A stretch of DNA of 64,000 nt from positions 234,821 to 298,820 of the forward strand of contig NZ_GL891981.1 in assembly GCF_000213555.1 (NCBI RefSeq). Reading direction: 5' to 3'. The notes beneath the pieces were generated by a model, which had not been told where the DNA came from, did no database searches, and saw only the letters and a list, made by a program, of their open reading frames with translations. Source of the stretch: Dysgonomonas gadei ATCC BAA-286. GTDB taxonomy: Bacteria > Bacteroidota > Bacteroidia > Bacteroidales > Dysgonomonadaceae. Shown here piece after piece: positions 1 through 8,167 of this stretch (position 1 is its first letter; the number at the start of each line of letters is the position of its first letter). The position numbers and the translations under genes are program-made.

Positions 1-3000
1 TTCAGGTTGCTGCCAACTGGTATAACCGATACGTATCTGGTCCATCATATGCGACCATTTTCCTCCGGCTATGTCATTATTATAATGCATTGTGAGTATG
101 GAATCCCTTGCGAAACACTCTTTTGCTTTATCCGCCCAATAGTTTGCCTGTATATCCATTTTAGCAGCATAGTGTCTGTTCCTGGCCACCGCATAGTACA
201 TTTCGTACAGATTGGAGCAAGCGTTTACCGGGAACAAAACCAACTGGTCGAAGGCATCCTTATATTCATTTGGCATCAGATAATATAGGCGCATGGCATC
301 CACTACCAGATTACGATAATCGCTTACGACCGTTTCGAATTCGTTGTAATTTTCGAGACTGTATGTATTCTCATTCAGCAGTTCGGGTGTAACCCTGCGG
401 TTATATTTCGTATAAAGATTTATCAGACGGGCAGACTCTTTTGCATATTTTTCCCCGAATTGCCGGGCGCACCATTCTTCGGTATGAAGCAGCAGGTTAT
501 CCGCATTAAATCTATCGGGATTCCAGGCCATATCGAGGAAAAAAGAGATGGGATACTCCATCGGTTTCAGGTCGCCGACATTCACCACCCATATTTTATC
601 CACTCCGTATTGGTATGTGAGGTTCATCTGTTCCCAAATGCGTTGTACCTGACTGACATTTATCCATTTGTAATTACGCGGGCCTCCTACATAGTCGAAA
701 TGGTAATACATTCCGTATCCTCCTTTACGTGGTTTTGCATTAAGGTCGGGAAGTTTGCGGACATTGCCCCAATTGTCGTCGCAAAGCAGCAATGTAATGT
801 CGTCAGGCACACGCATGCCCTTGTCATAATAATCCTGAACCTCTTTATACAAAGCCCATACCTGAGGGGTCTCCTCTGCCTTTTTACCTGTAACTTCTGA
901 TATTATCTTGCGCTGGTCTTTTACGATTTTTTGCAGTAATGCGATATCGCTCTCCTCGCTCATAGGTTCATCTCCATCGCCACGCATACCTACTGTTACT
1001 ACCGTTTCGTAGTTCTTCATCCGTTCCATTCCTCCTTTCCAGAAGTTCTGCAGGGCCTTCGGGTTCTTACTATAGTTCCAAGCGCCTTCGCCATAACGTT
1101 TCCACTCAGAGTGAGCGCGCCCCATCGGCTCGTGGTGCGATGTATTTATCACGATGCCATATTCGTCCGCCAATTGTCCGTTGAGAGGGTCATCATCGAA
1201 AAACGCATTTCCCCACATAGCCGGCCAGAGAAAGTTCCCTTTAAGACGTAAAATTAATTCGAACATGTGTTTATACATCTTCGAGTTGACACCTCCGAAT
1301 TTCTCGATACACCAACTCTGAAATGCGGGCGCTTCGTCATTGATGAAAATACCCCGGTATTTTACAGCCGGTTCGCCGTCGGTATATTTTCCCGGCTTTA
1401 TATACAAATTTGTCTGGTGTTCGACAGGGACGTCCGCCCACCAATACCAGGGCGATACGCCGATTTGTGCTGAAAGTTCATAAATACCGTAGATTGTTCC
1501 CCGCTTATCACTTCCGGCAATAATCAATGCTTTTTGTATATCTCCGGTCGGATTATCGATAGTTTGTATCACATACTTTTCATTTTTTCCTGCCAGTTCG
1601 TTCTTATCTATCTTGCCGTCTCTGGCCAACTTGTCGATGATGGCCGATTTTCCTGCCGTTCCGATAATAATCGCCGTTTTGCCGGAAACAGAAGGGAGAT
1701 TCCCGGAAACTTTCCTGAAGTCATCTTTCAGGTCGCCGACCGCACGGATCACACCCGCATAGTCGTTAATATCGGAAATTACCTGGACAGGCTTGCCGCT
1801 TTCGACCAGAGAAAGATATTCTTGCCCGGCAGAGGAAAACACAAATCTTTCCACACCGAAAGGGTTCACAATATCCTTTGCCGGCAATTTTCTGTCATCG
1901 ACAGGAGTAGTGTCATTATAAACATAACAACCGATTATTGTACCTGTAAATCCGCCTGCCGACTGTGTACTGAGATTTTTTGCGTCAACATCTTCTGCTA
2001 TCGTTTTCCAGCTTTCTCCATCATCAAATGAATAGAGGAACGAATATTTATCTTTTTTGCCTTCTACCTTCAGGGTTACCGCTTTTCTTGCTGTACCGTC
2101 TGGAGTTTCAGTTTTCGCTATGGTTTTCACATCCCCTTCAGCACGTTTCAATACAAGATAATACTTGCCGTTCCCGTCAGTGGTTTTTCCGAAAACAAAA
2201 TTATGTTTCTCCTGCTGATAACAAACCAGGCCTGCAATATCCCCTTCATTATCCGGTAAATAATCCATTTTTATCTGTGCCGAAAAAGTTAAATGCTGTT
2301 GGCGGATACCTGTAAAAGCCGGTTGATTCGGTTCATAGATCGTGCTTCCGGTAGAACTGAGTGTAAGCATTCCGTTAGCGGTTTTCCACCATTTATCTTC
2401 AGGCGGAGTACGCAGCATCAAATAGCGGTCACCGAGTTTTTCGTCATCGAAATCGTCTTTCCATGTAAAATTACCTTTATAACTTTCTGTATTCGGCCGG
2501 AGATTCGCCTTGTTTACAATGTAAGGAATTTCCTCGTTAGCTTTCAAAATCACCGGATATCCGTCAACCCATGTCACAGGCAGCATAAATGTTTCTCTAC
2601 CTGTATTGTAATAATTGCCTTCGTATGGGCGGCAGGCGAGAAAAACAGCGTACCAGTCGCCTTCTGCTGTTTGTATAAGGTCGGCGTGCCCGGCGGAAGT
2701 TACCGGATTTTTCCGGTTCTCCGGTAGGTTGCGTTGGGTGAGAACCGGATTGTTTTTCCAGGGGATATAAGGGCCAAAAATGTTTTCGGAGCGGAAAACG
2801 ACCTCTGAATGCTGAACACTGGTACCTCCTTCGGCACATAGGAGATAATAATAACCGTTGATCTTGTATAAATGCGGCGCTTCTATCCATACCGGATGTT
2901 TGGCTTTATCCGTACCTCCGTCTACAATCATTTTCTTCTCTCCGAAAATAGAGTCGCCCTCAACACTAAACTGCCGCAGCCAAATAGACCTGTGCCCGTC

Positions 3001-3594
3001 CCATTCGGGTTTTCCGTCCGGTTCATCGTTATGTACGATATACGCCTTTCCGTCTTCATCGAAAAAAATATCGGGATCGATACCGCCAAAATGCAGGGGA
3101 ACCGGTTCACTCCAGTTATTTTCTTTCGGGTTCTTGGTTTTCACGATAAAATTGCCGATTCCGTCAGTACAGGTAGTAATGAGATAAAAAGTATCATTGT
3201 ATTTGTTGTAGCGGATTGTAGGAGCATAGATTCCTCCACTGAGCCGGATTCCGGCTTTAAGTTGCAACTGCGAAGGACGATTCAGCACATTGCCGATCTG
3301 CACCCAGTTTACCAGGTCGGTACTGTGAAATATCGGGATACCCGGATAGTATGAAAACGTTGAGGTTACCAGATAGTAATCCGAACCCTTGCGACAGATA
3401 CTCGGATCGGGATAAAAACCGCTGAGAACCGGATTGAAATACTGGTTCCGGTCGTTTATAGCCTGTGCGAAACAGGCATCCTGTCCCTTGTATTGAAAAT
3501 AGTGAAAATCTGCTGTCTGGCTATTTCCGGTGCGGGAAAAGGCTATAGTCAGTATTAACATTGCCAAACAGGTGTACAAGTCTTTTGTTCTCAT
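1..3594 (-). CDS. GH43-GH115 fusion glycoside hydrolase (3' end outside window)
   Basis: The frame stays open from the ATG at 3594 to the left edge, giving 1198 residues with no stop and no C-terminus. Residues 1-26 look like a signal peptide. A GH43 five-bladed propeller follows: D63 in YPDPSI (base), D173 in GGIDPD (pKa modulator) and E238 in WIEAPH (general acid), then a beta-sandwich to about residue 570. From about 579 the protein becomes GH115, a xylan alpha-1,2-glucuronidase family, recognisable from IYGIYELSAQIG, WPAMWGNAFF, the HHEPM motif (E822) and DYVGGPRNYKW. GH115 proteins are usually about 830-950 residues, so roughly 200-350 residues are missing off the edge. I checked the reading frame directly across the domain junction near position 1860 and it is continuous. 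Expected role: joint removal of xylose or arabinose and (methyl)glucuronic acid from xylan, probably in the periplasm or on the surface. It is the last visible gene of the PUL 1 operon. The family calls are secure; the substrate is inferred. Confidence 0.88.
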   Translation of the reverse strand, partial: MRTKDLYTCLAMLILTIAFSRTGNSQTADFHYFQYKGQDACFAQAINDRNQYFNPVLSGFYPDPSICRKGSDYYLVTSTFSYYPGIPIFHSTDLVNWVQIGNVLNRPSQLQLKAGIRLSGGIYAPTIRYNKYNDTFYLITTCTDGIGNFIVKTKNPKENNWSEPVPLHFGGIDPDIFFDEDGKAYIVHNDEPDGKPEWDGHRSIWLRQFSVEGDSIFGEKKMIVDGGTDKAKHPVWIEAPHLYKINGYYYLLCAEGGTSVQHSEVVFRSENIFGPYIPWKNNPVLTQRNLPENRKNPVTSAGHADLIQTAEGDWYAVFLACRPYEGNYYNTGRETFMLPVTWVDGYPVILKANEEIPYIVNKANLRPNTESYKGNFTWKDDFDDEKLGDRYLMLRTPPEDKWWKTANGMLTLSSTGSTIYEPNQPAFTGIRQQHLTFSAQIKMDYLPDNEGDIAGLVCYQQEKHNFVFGKTTDGNGKYYLVLKRAEGDVKTIAKTETPDGTARKAVTLKVEGKKDKYSFLYSFDDGESWKTIAEDVDAKNLSTQSAGGFTGTIIGCYVYNDTTPVDDRKLPAKDIVNPFGVERFVFSSAGQEYLSLVESGKPVQVISDINDYAGVIRAVGDLKDDFRKVSGNLPSVSGKTAIIIGTAGKSAIIDKLARDGKIDKNELAGKNEKYVIQTIDNPTGDIQKALIIAGSDKRGTIYGIYELSAQIGVSPWYWWADVPVEHQTNLYIKPGKYTDGEPAVKYRGIFINDEAPAFQSWCIEKFGGVNSKMYKHMFELILRLKGNFLWPAMWGNAFFDDDPLNGQLADEYGIVINTSHHEPMGRAHSEWKRYGEGAWNYSKNPKALQNFWKGGMERMKNYETVVTVGMRGDGDEPMSEESDIALLQKIVKDQRKIISEVTGKKAEETPQVWALYKEVQDYYDKGMRVPDDITLLLCDDNWGNVRKLPDLNAKPRKGGYGMYYHFDYVGGPRNYKWINVSQVQRIWEQMNLTYQYGVDKIWVVNVGDLKPMEYPISFFLDMAWNPDRFNADNLLLHTEEWCARQFGEKYAKESARLINLYTKYNRRVTPELLNENTYSLENYNEFETVVSDYRNLVVDAMRLYYLMPNEYKDAFDQLVLFPVNACSNLYEMYYAVARNRHYAAKMDIQANYWADKAKECFARDSILTMHYNNDIAGGKWSHMMDQIRIGYTSWQQPE

Positions 3595-3606
3595 ATATAA
3601 ATTACA

Positions 3607-3717
3607 TTACTTATAATTATACAGTTCTACATGAAGGGCGCTAAAATTGTCAAGCATCGGGACGAACATGCTGCTTTTATTTATATCGGTTTCCTGGCTC
3701 TGAAGGAGCTGCTTCAT
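3607..3717 (-). other. Coding-like in-frame tail after the GH2 stop codon
   Basis: The GH2 gene stops with TAG at 3733-3735. The same frame then stays open for 41 codons to a TAA at 3607-3609. An ATG at 3717 would give a 36-residue peptide, starting MKQLLQSQ and ending VELYNYK. Its composition looks like real protein, and its stop lies 12 nt before the start of the GH43-GH115 gene. It may be the true C-terminus of the GH2 protein cut off by a nonsense mutation, a readthrough extension, or a chance small ORF. I do not recognise the peptide. Confidence 0.35.
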
Positions 3718-3732
3718 GTTTTCTTTTCCGGC

Positions 3733-6432
3733 CTACCGACTGCTTATAATTACAGAACCACTATCAAGCCTTTCGCTCCTTGCTGTTAATTTCATCTCAC
3801 CTTTTTTTCCTTTCTTTCCTCGCATAATTACCAGTGCAAGCCCCCCAAAAGCGCTGCGCTCTTTTGACGCAAATGAAATCATATCAGCAGGATTTCCATT
3901 GTCGGTAGCAACAATTTCTCCGGTTCCCGAAATTTCAAACCATATTTTATTGTCAGCGTTTGGAACAAGATTTCCGTCGCTGTCTAAAATTCTTACCGTA
4001 ACAAACGAAATATCTTTACCATCGGCATCAATTACATTTCTGTCTGCAGAAAGCGCTATTTTTACAGGTATACCTGTGGTTTTCACTTCATGAATAGCCC
4101 ATTGCTTACCGTCTTTGTAAGCGACAGCTTTCAATATGCCAGGCTCATAAACAACACTATCCCAACGCAATCGGTATTCAAACTTATCTTTTTTCTTCTT
4201 TCCCAGCGATTTTCCGTTCAGAAAAAGCTCGGCTTCGTCGCCCGAGGTGAAAATATGAACAGGCGTTATCTGCCCTGTCCTGCTTTCCCAATTCCAATGC
4301 GGTAAAATGTGAACTGTCGGTAACTCGGGACGCCAACGCGATTGATAGAGATAAAATCTATCTTTTTTAAAACCTGCCAAATCAATTATTCCGCAATAGG
4401 AGCTACGTGAGGAATAATAAGGTGTTGGTTCACCTAAATGGTCCCAACCTGTCCAGACAAACTCGCCTGCTACAAACGGATGATTGTCTTGCATAGCAAA
4501 AACCTTGTCGGCTGATGAACCAAAAGGAGAGGTATAAAGTTCATAAGCACTTACTTGCCTCAGTGCGTCATTCCCACCCGAACCTTCGCTTACAGGTGCG
4601 CTATTTCCTGCGAATACCGGGAAAAAATATGTACCGCGCGAACTGAGTGCCGAGGCTGTTTCACTACTGACAATCATTTTGTCGGGAAATTTCTGATGAA
4701 AAGCAGGATAAAGCGGTGGTGTTCTTATCCCCTTCAGATGAGAATATGCCGCCGCATCTCGTATCCCTTCGCCTTGATAGTTAAGTGAAATAATATCCAT
4801 CGTTTGCGGGAAAGGCATATCAGGTTTGGCAAAATTCATCGAAGCGGTTGTTGGTCGTGTACTATCTTCGTCTTTTACAAGAGCCGCTAATTTCCATGCG
4901 ACAGCCGCACCCGGTTCGTCTGTGTACTGTTCTCCCACCTCATTGCCAAAACTCCATGCAATAATGGAAGGGTGATTTTTATCTCTGCGAATAAAAGCGC
5001 GGATGTCCGCTTCATACCAGTCGGGGAAAATAAGGTGGAAGTCGAGTGGGTTTTTACCTTTTTCCCAACAATCGAAAATTTCATCAATTACCAAAAAACC
5101 CATTCTATCTGTTAGTTCAAGCAATTCGGGCGCAGGAGGATTATGGGCCAAACGAATAGCATTGCATCCTAATTCGCGTAACATTTCCAACTGTCGTTCA
5201 GCTGCCCGAAGATTGAACGCTGCGCCTAAAGCACCCAAATCGTGGTGCTGATTTACACCTTGGATGCGAATTTTTTCACCATTTATCAAAAGCCCTTTTT
5301 CGGCATCGAACTTAATATCCCGGATGCCGAATCTTGTCTCGTATGTATCAATTAATTTATTGTTTATGAATAATCGGTTTATAGCCAGATACATATTTTG
5401 CTCCTGTTGTGGATATACCCCCCAGAGTAAAGGGTTCTTGATATTTACGGTATTTCTGATTTTCGATTTTTCTCTTGCCTCTATGACGATATTTTGCTTC
5501 GGAAAAGTTGCAACTTTATTTCCTGATATTTTCAAGTCATTGTCCAACCGATAAATATCGGTCAGAATTTCGACGTCTTGATTTTTTGTTGAGTTATTGT
5601 CTATATCAATGGAAATAGTTATTGTCGCGGATTTCTCCGAAATATTTTCGGCCTTGATGAATGTTCCCCAATGTGCTACATGAACAGGGCTTGTCTTCAC
5701 GAGCCAAACATTGCGATAGATGCCTGCACCCGGATACCATCGTGAAGAATTTGTAGGATTATCCAGCCGGATGGCTAACTGATTATCTCCCTCAAAATTC
5801 ACAAAAGGTGTGAGATTAAGGCGAAAAGAATTGTAACCGTAAGGCCAGCCTCCAACCAGATTTCCATTGAGCCAAACCATCGCGTAAGACATTGCTCCGT
5901 CAATGTCAAGGTAAATCTCCTTGCCTGAATCACTTTTCGGAATATCAATTTTCCGCCGATACCAAGCGACACCCTGAACCGGTAATCTTCCCATTCCACC
6001 TCCGACAATAGCATTTTCTTCGGTGTAAAAAGGTTTGTCAATTGCCCAATCGTGTGGCAAATCAATATATTGCCAGTCACTATCATTAAAATCGTTTTTA
6101 ACGAATGGGAAATCTTTGCCCGGATTACCGTCGGGACGCTCATAATGTTTATTTTTGTCTTTTATAAATTCGTTTGCTGTTGGCAAGATATACATTTTCA
6201 ATGATTTATTCGAAGCGTTTCCATGATTTTGCAAAGTGGCGCGAGTATCGGCATCCTTAACATCGTTTTTGTCAAAAACAGCCGGGCGCTCATCATAAAT
6301 CAAGCTGTCGGGATTGTTTTCATAACGAAAGAAACGCCAACCTTCATTAATGTCGATCTTCTCCCTGTTTTGCCCGAAGGCAAAGGAAACAGAACAAATT
6401 AAAATTAAAACGAATACGAATTTTTTTCTCAT
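3733..6432 (-). CDS. Glycoside hydrolase family 2 protein (beta-galactosidase-like)
   Basis: This is a secreted 899-residue GH2 enzyme. Residues 1-20 form a signal peptide. The jelly-roll sugar-binding domain covers about 100-250 (DLPHDW, GAGIYRNVW), the immunoglobulin-like domain about 250-370, and the TIM barrel about 370-680. The acid/base is E498 in SFGNE and the nucleophile is E591 in VSSETAS. Further beta domains fill the C-terminus to the TAG at 3733. GH2 includes beta-galactosidases, glucuronidases, mannosidases and arabinosidases, and the exact activity cannot be read here. It sits between the GH43 gene (66-bp gap) and the GH43-GH115 gene in the PUL 1 operon, so it probably removes side-chain sugars from the same glycan. 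The frame continues in a coding-like way beyond the stop codon. Confidence 0.88.
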   Translation of the reverse strand: MRKKFVFVLILICSVSFAFGQNREKIDINEGWRFFRYENNPDSLIYDERPAVFDKNDVKDADTRATLQNHGNASNKSLKMYILPTANEFIKDKNKHYERPDGNPGKDFPFVKNDFNDSDWQYIDLPHDWAIDKPFYTEENAIVGGGMGRLPVQGVAWYRRKIDIPKSDSGKEIYLDIDGAMSYAMVWLNGNLVGGWPYGYNSFRLNLTPFVNFEGDNQLAIRLDNPTNSSRWYPGAGIYRNVWLVKTSPVHVAHWGTFIKAENISEKSATITISIDIDNNSTKNQDVEILTDIYRLDNDLKISGNKVATFPKQNIVIEAREKSKIRNTVNIKNPLLWGVYPQQEQNMYLAINRLFINNKLIDTYETRFGIRDIKFDAEKGLLINGEKIRIQGVNQHHDLGALGAAFNLRAAERQLEMLRELGCNAIRLAHNPPAPELLELTDRMGFLVIDEIFDCWEKGKNPLDFHLIFPDWYEADIRAFIRRDKNHPSIIAWSFGNEVGEQYTDEPGAAVAWKLAALVKDEDSTRPTTASMNFAKPDMPFPQTMDIISLNYQGEGIRDAAAYSHLKGIRTPPLYPAFHQKFPDKMIVSSETASALSSRGTYFFPVFAGNSAPVSEGSGGNDALRQVSAYELYTSPFGSSADKVFAMQDNHPFVAGEFVWTGWDHLGEPTPYYSSRSSYCGIIDLAGFKKDRFYLYQSRWRPELPTVHILPHWNWESRTGQITPVHIFTSGDEAELFLNGKSLGKKKKDKFEYRLRWDSVVYEPGILKAVAYKDGKQWAIHEVKTTGIPVKIALSADRNVIDADGKDISFVTVRILDSDGNLVPNADNKIWFEISGTGEIVATDNGNPADMISFASKERSAFGGLALVIMRGKKGKKGEMKLTARSERLDSGSVIISSR

Positions 6433-6498
6433 TATCTTTTGTATTGTAAGTGATTACAGATATTTATCGTTTATTAATGCATCTTGTCTTATCATACA

Positions 6499-8097
6499 CT
6501 ATTTGTCATATTTTACCAAATGTCGAGTGCCATTCGCTTCTTTTGTCCGGTTTACGGTGATTTCCCTACTGATCCTGAAATAATCAAAATCTGCATATCC
6601 TCCGGTATTTTTTGTTGCGTAATTGTATAATCCGAAACGATAGCCCATAAAATGGTCCAATGTGTAACTCATCTTCAAAGGTTTTCCTGCCGAGAACCAC
6701 TTCTCCCCGTCAAGACTGTAATAAAAGTATGCCAAATCGGTTTTCTCCCTGAAATCACAATCTACTTTAAAGTAAACTATTTTTTCCCCGAAGGGGATTT
6801 CTTCCTGCTCTACCGGTTTGCCCGACGAGGTATTGTTCATATATATAGATTTCCGGCTACCGCTCACCTTTATTCCTATTTGCCCGTAATGGCTTTGCAA
6901 AAGGCACAAACCGGCAAAGTCACCGTCTTGCATTCCTGAAACATCCATTTTGATCGTTCCCGAACAAACGGGGCCAATGGTGCGCTGTGTCAGTGTGTTT
7001 CGTGCTAATTCGAGATTATTGTCGAGGCGTCCTGTCGTCAGGCGCAAATAACCGTTTTCCACTTTCCACAATGTATTGTCCGGGTTGTGATTCCACTGCC
7101 ATACAAGTGGTAAGGCCCGGTCGCCTTCTTTCCTGTCAAATTCGTCCGAATTCACAATCCCGGGTATTAATCCTTTATTACCGGATAAGCCGGACTTTTC
7201 AGAGTCCTTATTGCCAATGCTGATTTTGGGGAATCCGTCTTCCCAATTCATCGGAAGAAGATAGGGGATTCGCCCTACGGCTCCGTAATCACGGAAAAGG
7301 TAAGCAAACCATTTCCCACCAGGCGTTTCGATAATACCGCCCTGCGCTATCCCTGAATTTTGAAGAGCCAGGCGGCCCTCCCATTTTCCATTCAGGCTGT
7401 CTGCCCGGTGAACAACTTCCGTCCGCATCCCGTCGCGAGGCCATGTTATATTGAAAAGATAGTATTTTCCACCGTGCCTGAAAAGTTGCGAACCTTCTGC
7501 TCCCAAAGCGATATCGTTGCCTGCCGGCGCGCTCGCATTTTCGATCAAAACACGGTTTGTGCCGGGCTTTATTCCCGAAAAATCGGGTTCGAGTTCAGTA
7601 ATGGATAATTTTCCATTTCCGTAAATCATATAAACCTTACCATCATCGTCAAACCAAAGCGTGTGATCGTGCAGGGAAGGTGTAAACGTCCGTGTTTCCC
7701 ACGGGCCGTTTTCAATATCGTCAGTGATATAAATATAAGTTTTGTTGGTAGTCTGTGAAAAAGTGGTAATGTAAAATTTCCCGTTGTGATAACGGATGCA
7801 ACTTGCCCATGAACCGCGCCCGTAAGCGTTTTTGCCGTTGGTAAGATTCATCGCGTCGATATTGGCTAAGGTATCATAAGCGTAATTTACTATTTCCCAA
7901 TCAATCAAATTACTCGATTTCATTATCGGAACACCCGGTACCATGTGCATCGTTGTGCTGCTCATATAGTAAGTGTCGCCGACACGTACCATCGACATAT
8001 CGGGAACATCGGCAAAGATAAGCGGATTCTTTGCAGACTGGGCATTGACGAGCAATACAAAAAATAAAAAGAGAATGCTTAGATCGAGTTTTTTCAT
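6499..8097 (-). CDS. GH43 family arabinofuranosidase/beta-xylosidase
   Basis: A 532-residue secreted GH43 enzyme with a signal peptide at about 1-20. The N-terminal five-bladed propeller carries D33 in VPDMSM (base), D144 in SLHDH (pKa modulator) and E201 in GAEGSQLF (general acid). A C-terminal beta-sandwich occupies about 320-520, as in two-domain GH43 enzymes. The start of the mature protein (FADVPDMSMVRVGDTYYMSS) resembles GH43 subfamily 12, in which arabinofuranosidase and xylosidase activities are known; the subfamily is assigned from memory of the motif. It is the first enzyme gene after SusD, separated by 70 bp that contain a terminator-like hairpin. It likely acts on the oligosaccharides imported by the adjacent SusC/SusD pair. 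Confidence 0.88.
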   Translation of the reverse strand: MKKLDLSILFLFFVLLVNAQSAKNPLIFADVPDMSMVRVGDTYYMSSTTMHMVPGVPIMKSSNLIDWEIVNYAYDTLANIDAMNLTNGKNAYGRGSWASCIRYHNGKFYITTFSQTTNKTYIYITDDIENGPWETRTFTPSLHDHTLWFDDDGKVYMIYGNGKLSITELEPDFSGIKPGTNRVLIENASAPAGNDIALGAEGSQLFRHGGKYYLFNITWPRDGMRTEVVHRADSLNGKWEGRLALQNSGIAQGGIIETPGGKWFAYLFRDYGAVGRIPYLLPMNWEDGFPKISIGNKDSEKSGLSGNKGLIPGIVNSDEFDRKEGDRALPLVWQWNHNPDNTLWKVENGYLRLTTGRLDNNLELARNTLTQRTIGPVCSGTIKMDVSGMQDGDFAGLCLLQSHYGQIGIKVSGSRKSIYMNNTSSGKPVEQEEIPFGEKIVYFKVDCDFREKTDLAYFYYSLDGEKWFSAGKPLKMSYTLDHFMGYRFGLYNYATKNTGGYADFDYFRISREITVNRTKEANGTRHLVKYDK

Positions 8098-8104
8098 GGT
8101 TCGC

Positions 8105-8135
8105 TTAAAAATGGGGCTGCTTTATTCACAGCCCC
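8105..8135 (-). terminator. Stem-loop between susD and GH43
   Basis: GGGGCTG at 8113-8119 pairs with CAGCCCC at 8129-8135 around a 9-nt loop. On the minus strand the stem is followed by a short T run (ATTTTTAA, about 8105-8112). It lies between SusD and the downstream enzyme genes, so it may act as a partial terminator or RNA-stability element that keeps SusC/SusD transcript levels above those of the hydrolases. Confidence 0.6.
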
Positions 8136-8167
8136 TTATTTATCACAGTTTCAGTTTACCCGCGACT

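Noticed and set aside
1..3594. Separate GH43 and GH115 genes
   Set aside because: Checked segments on both sides of the junction share one frame, and no stop was seen between the domains.
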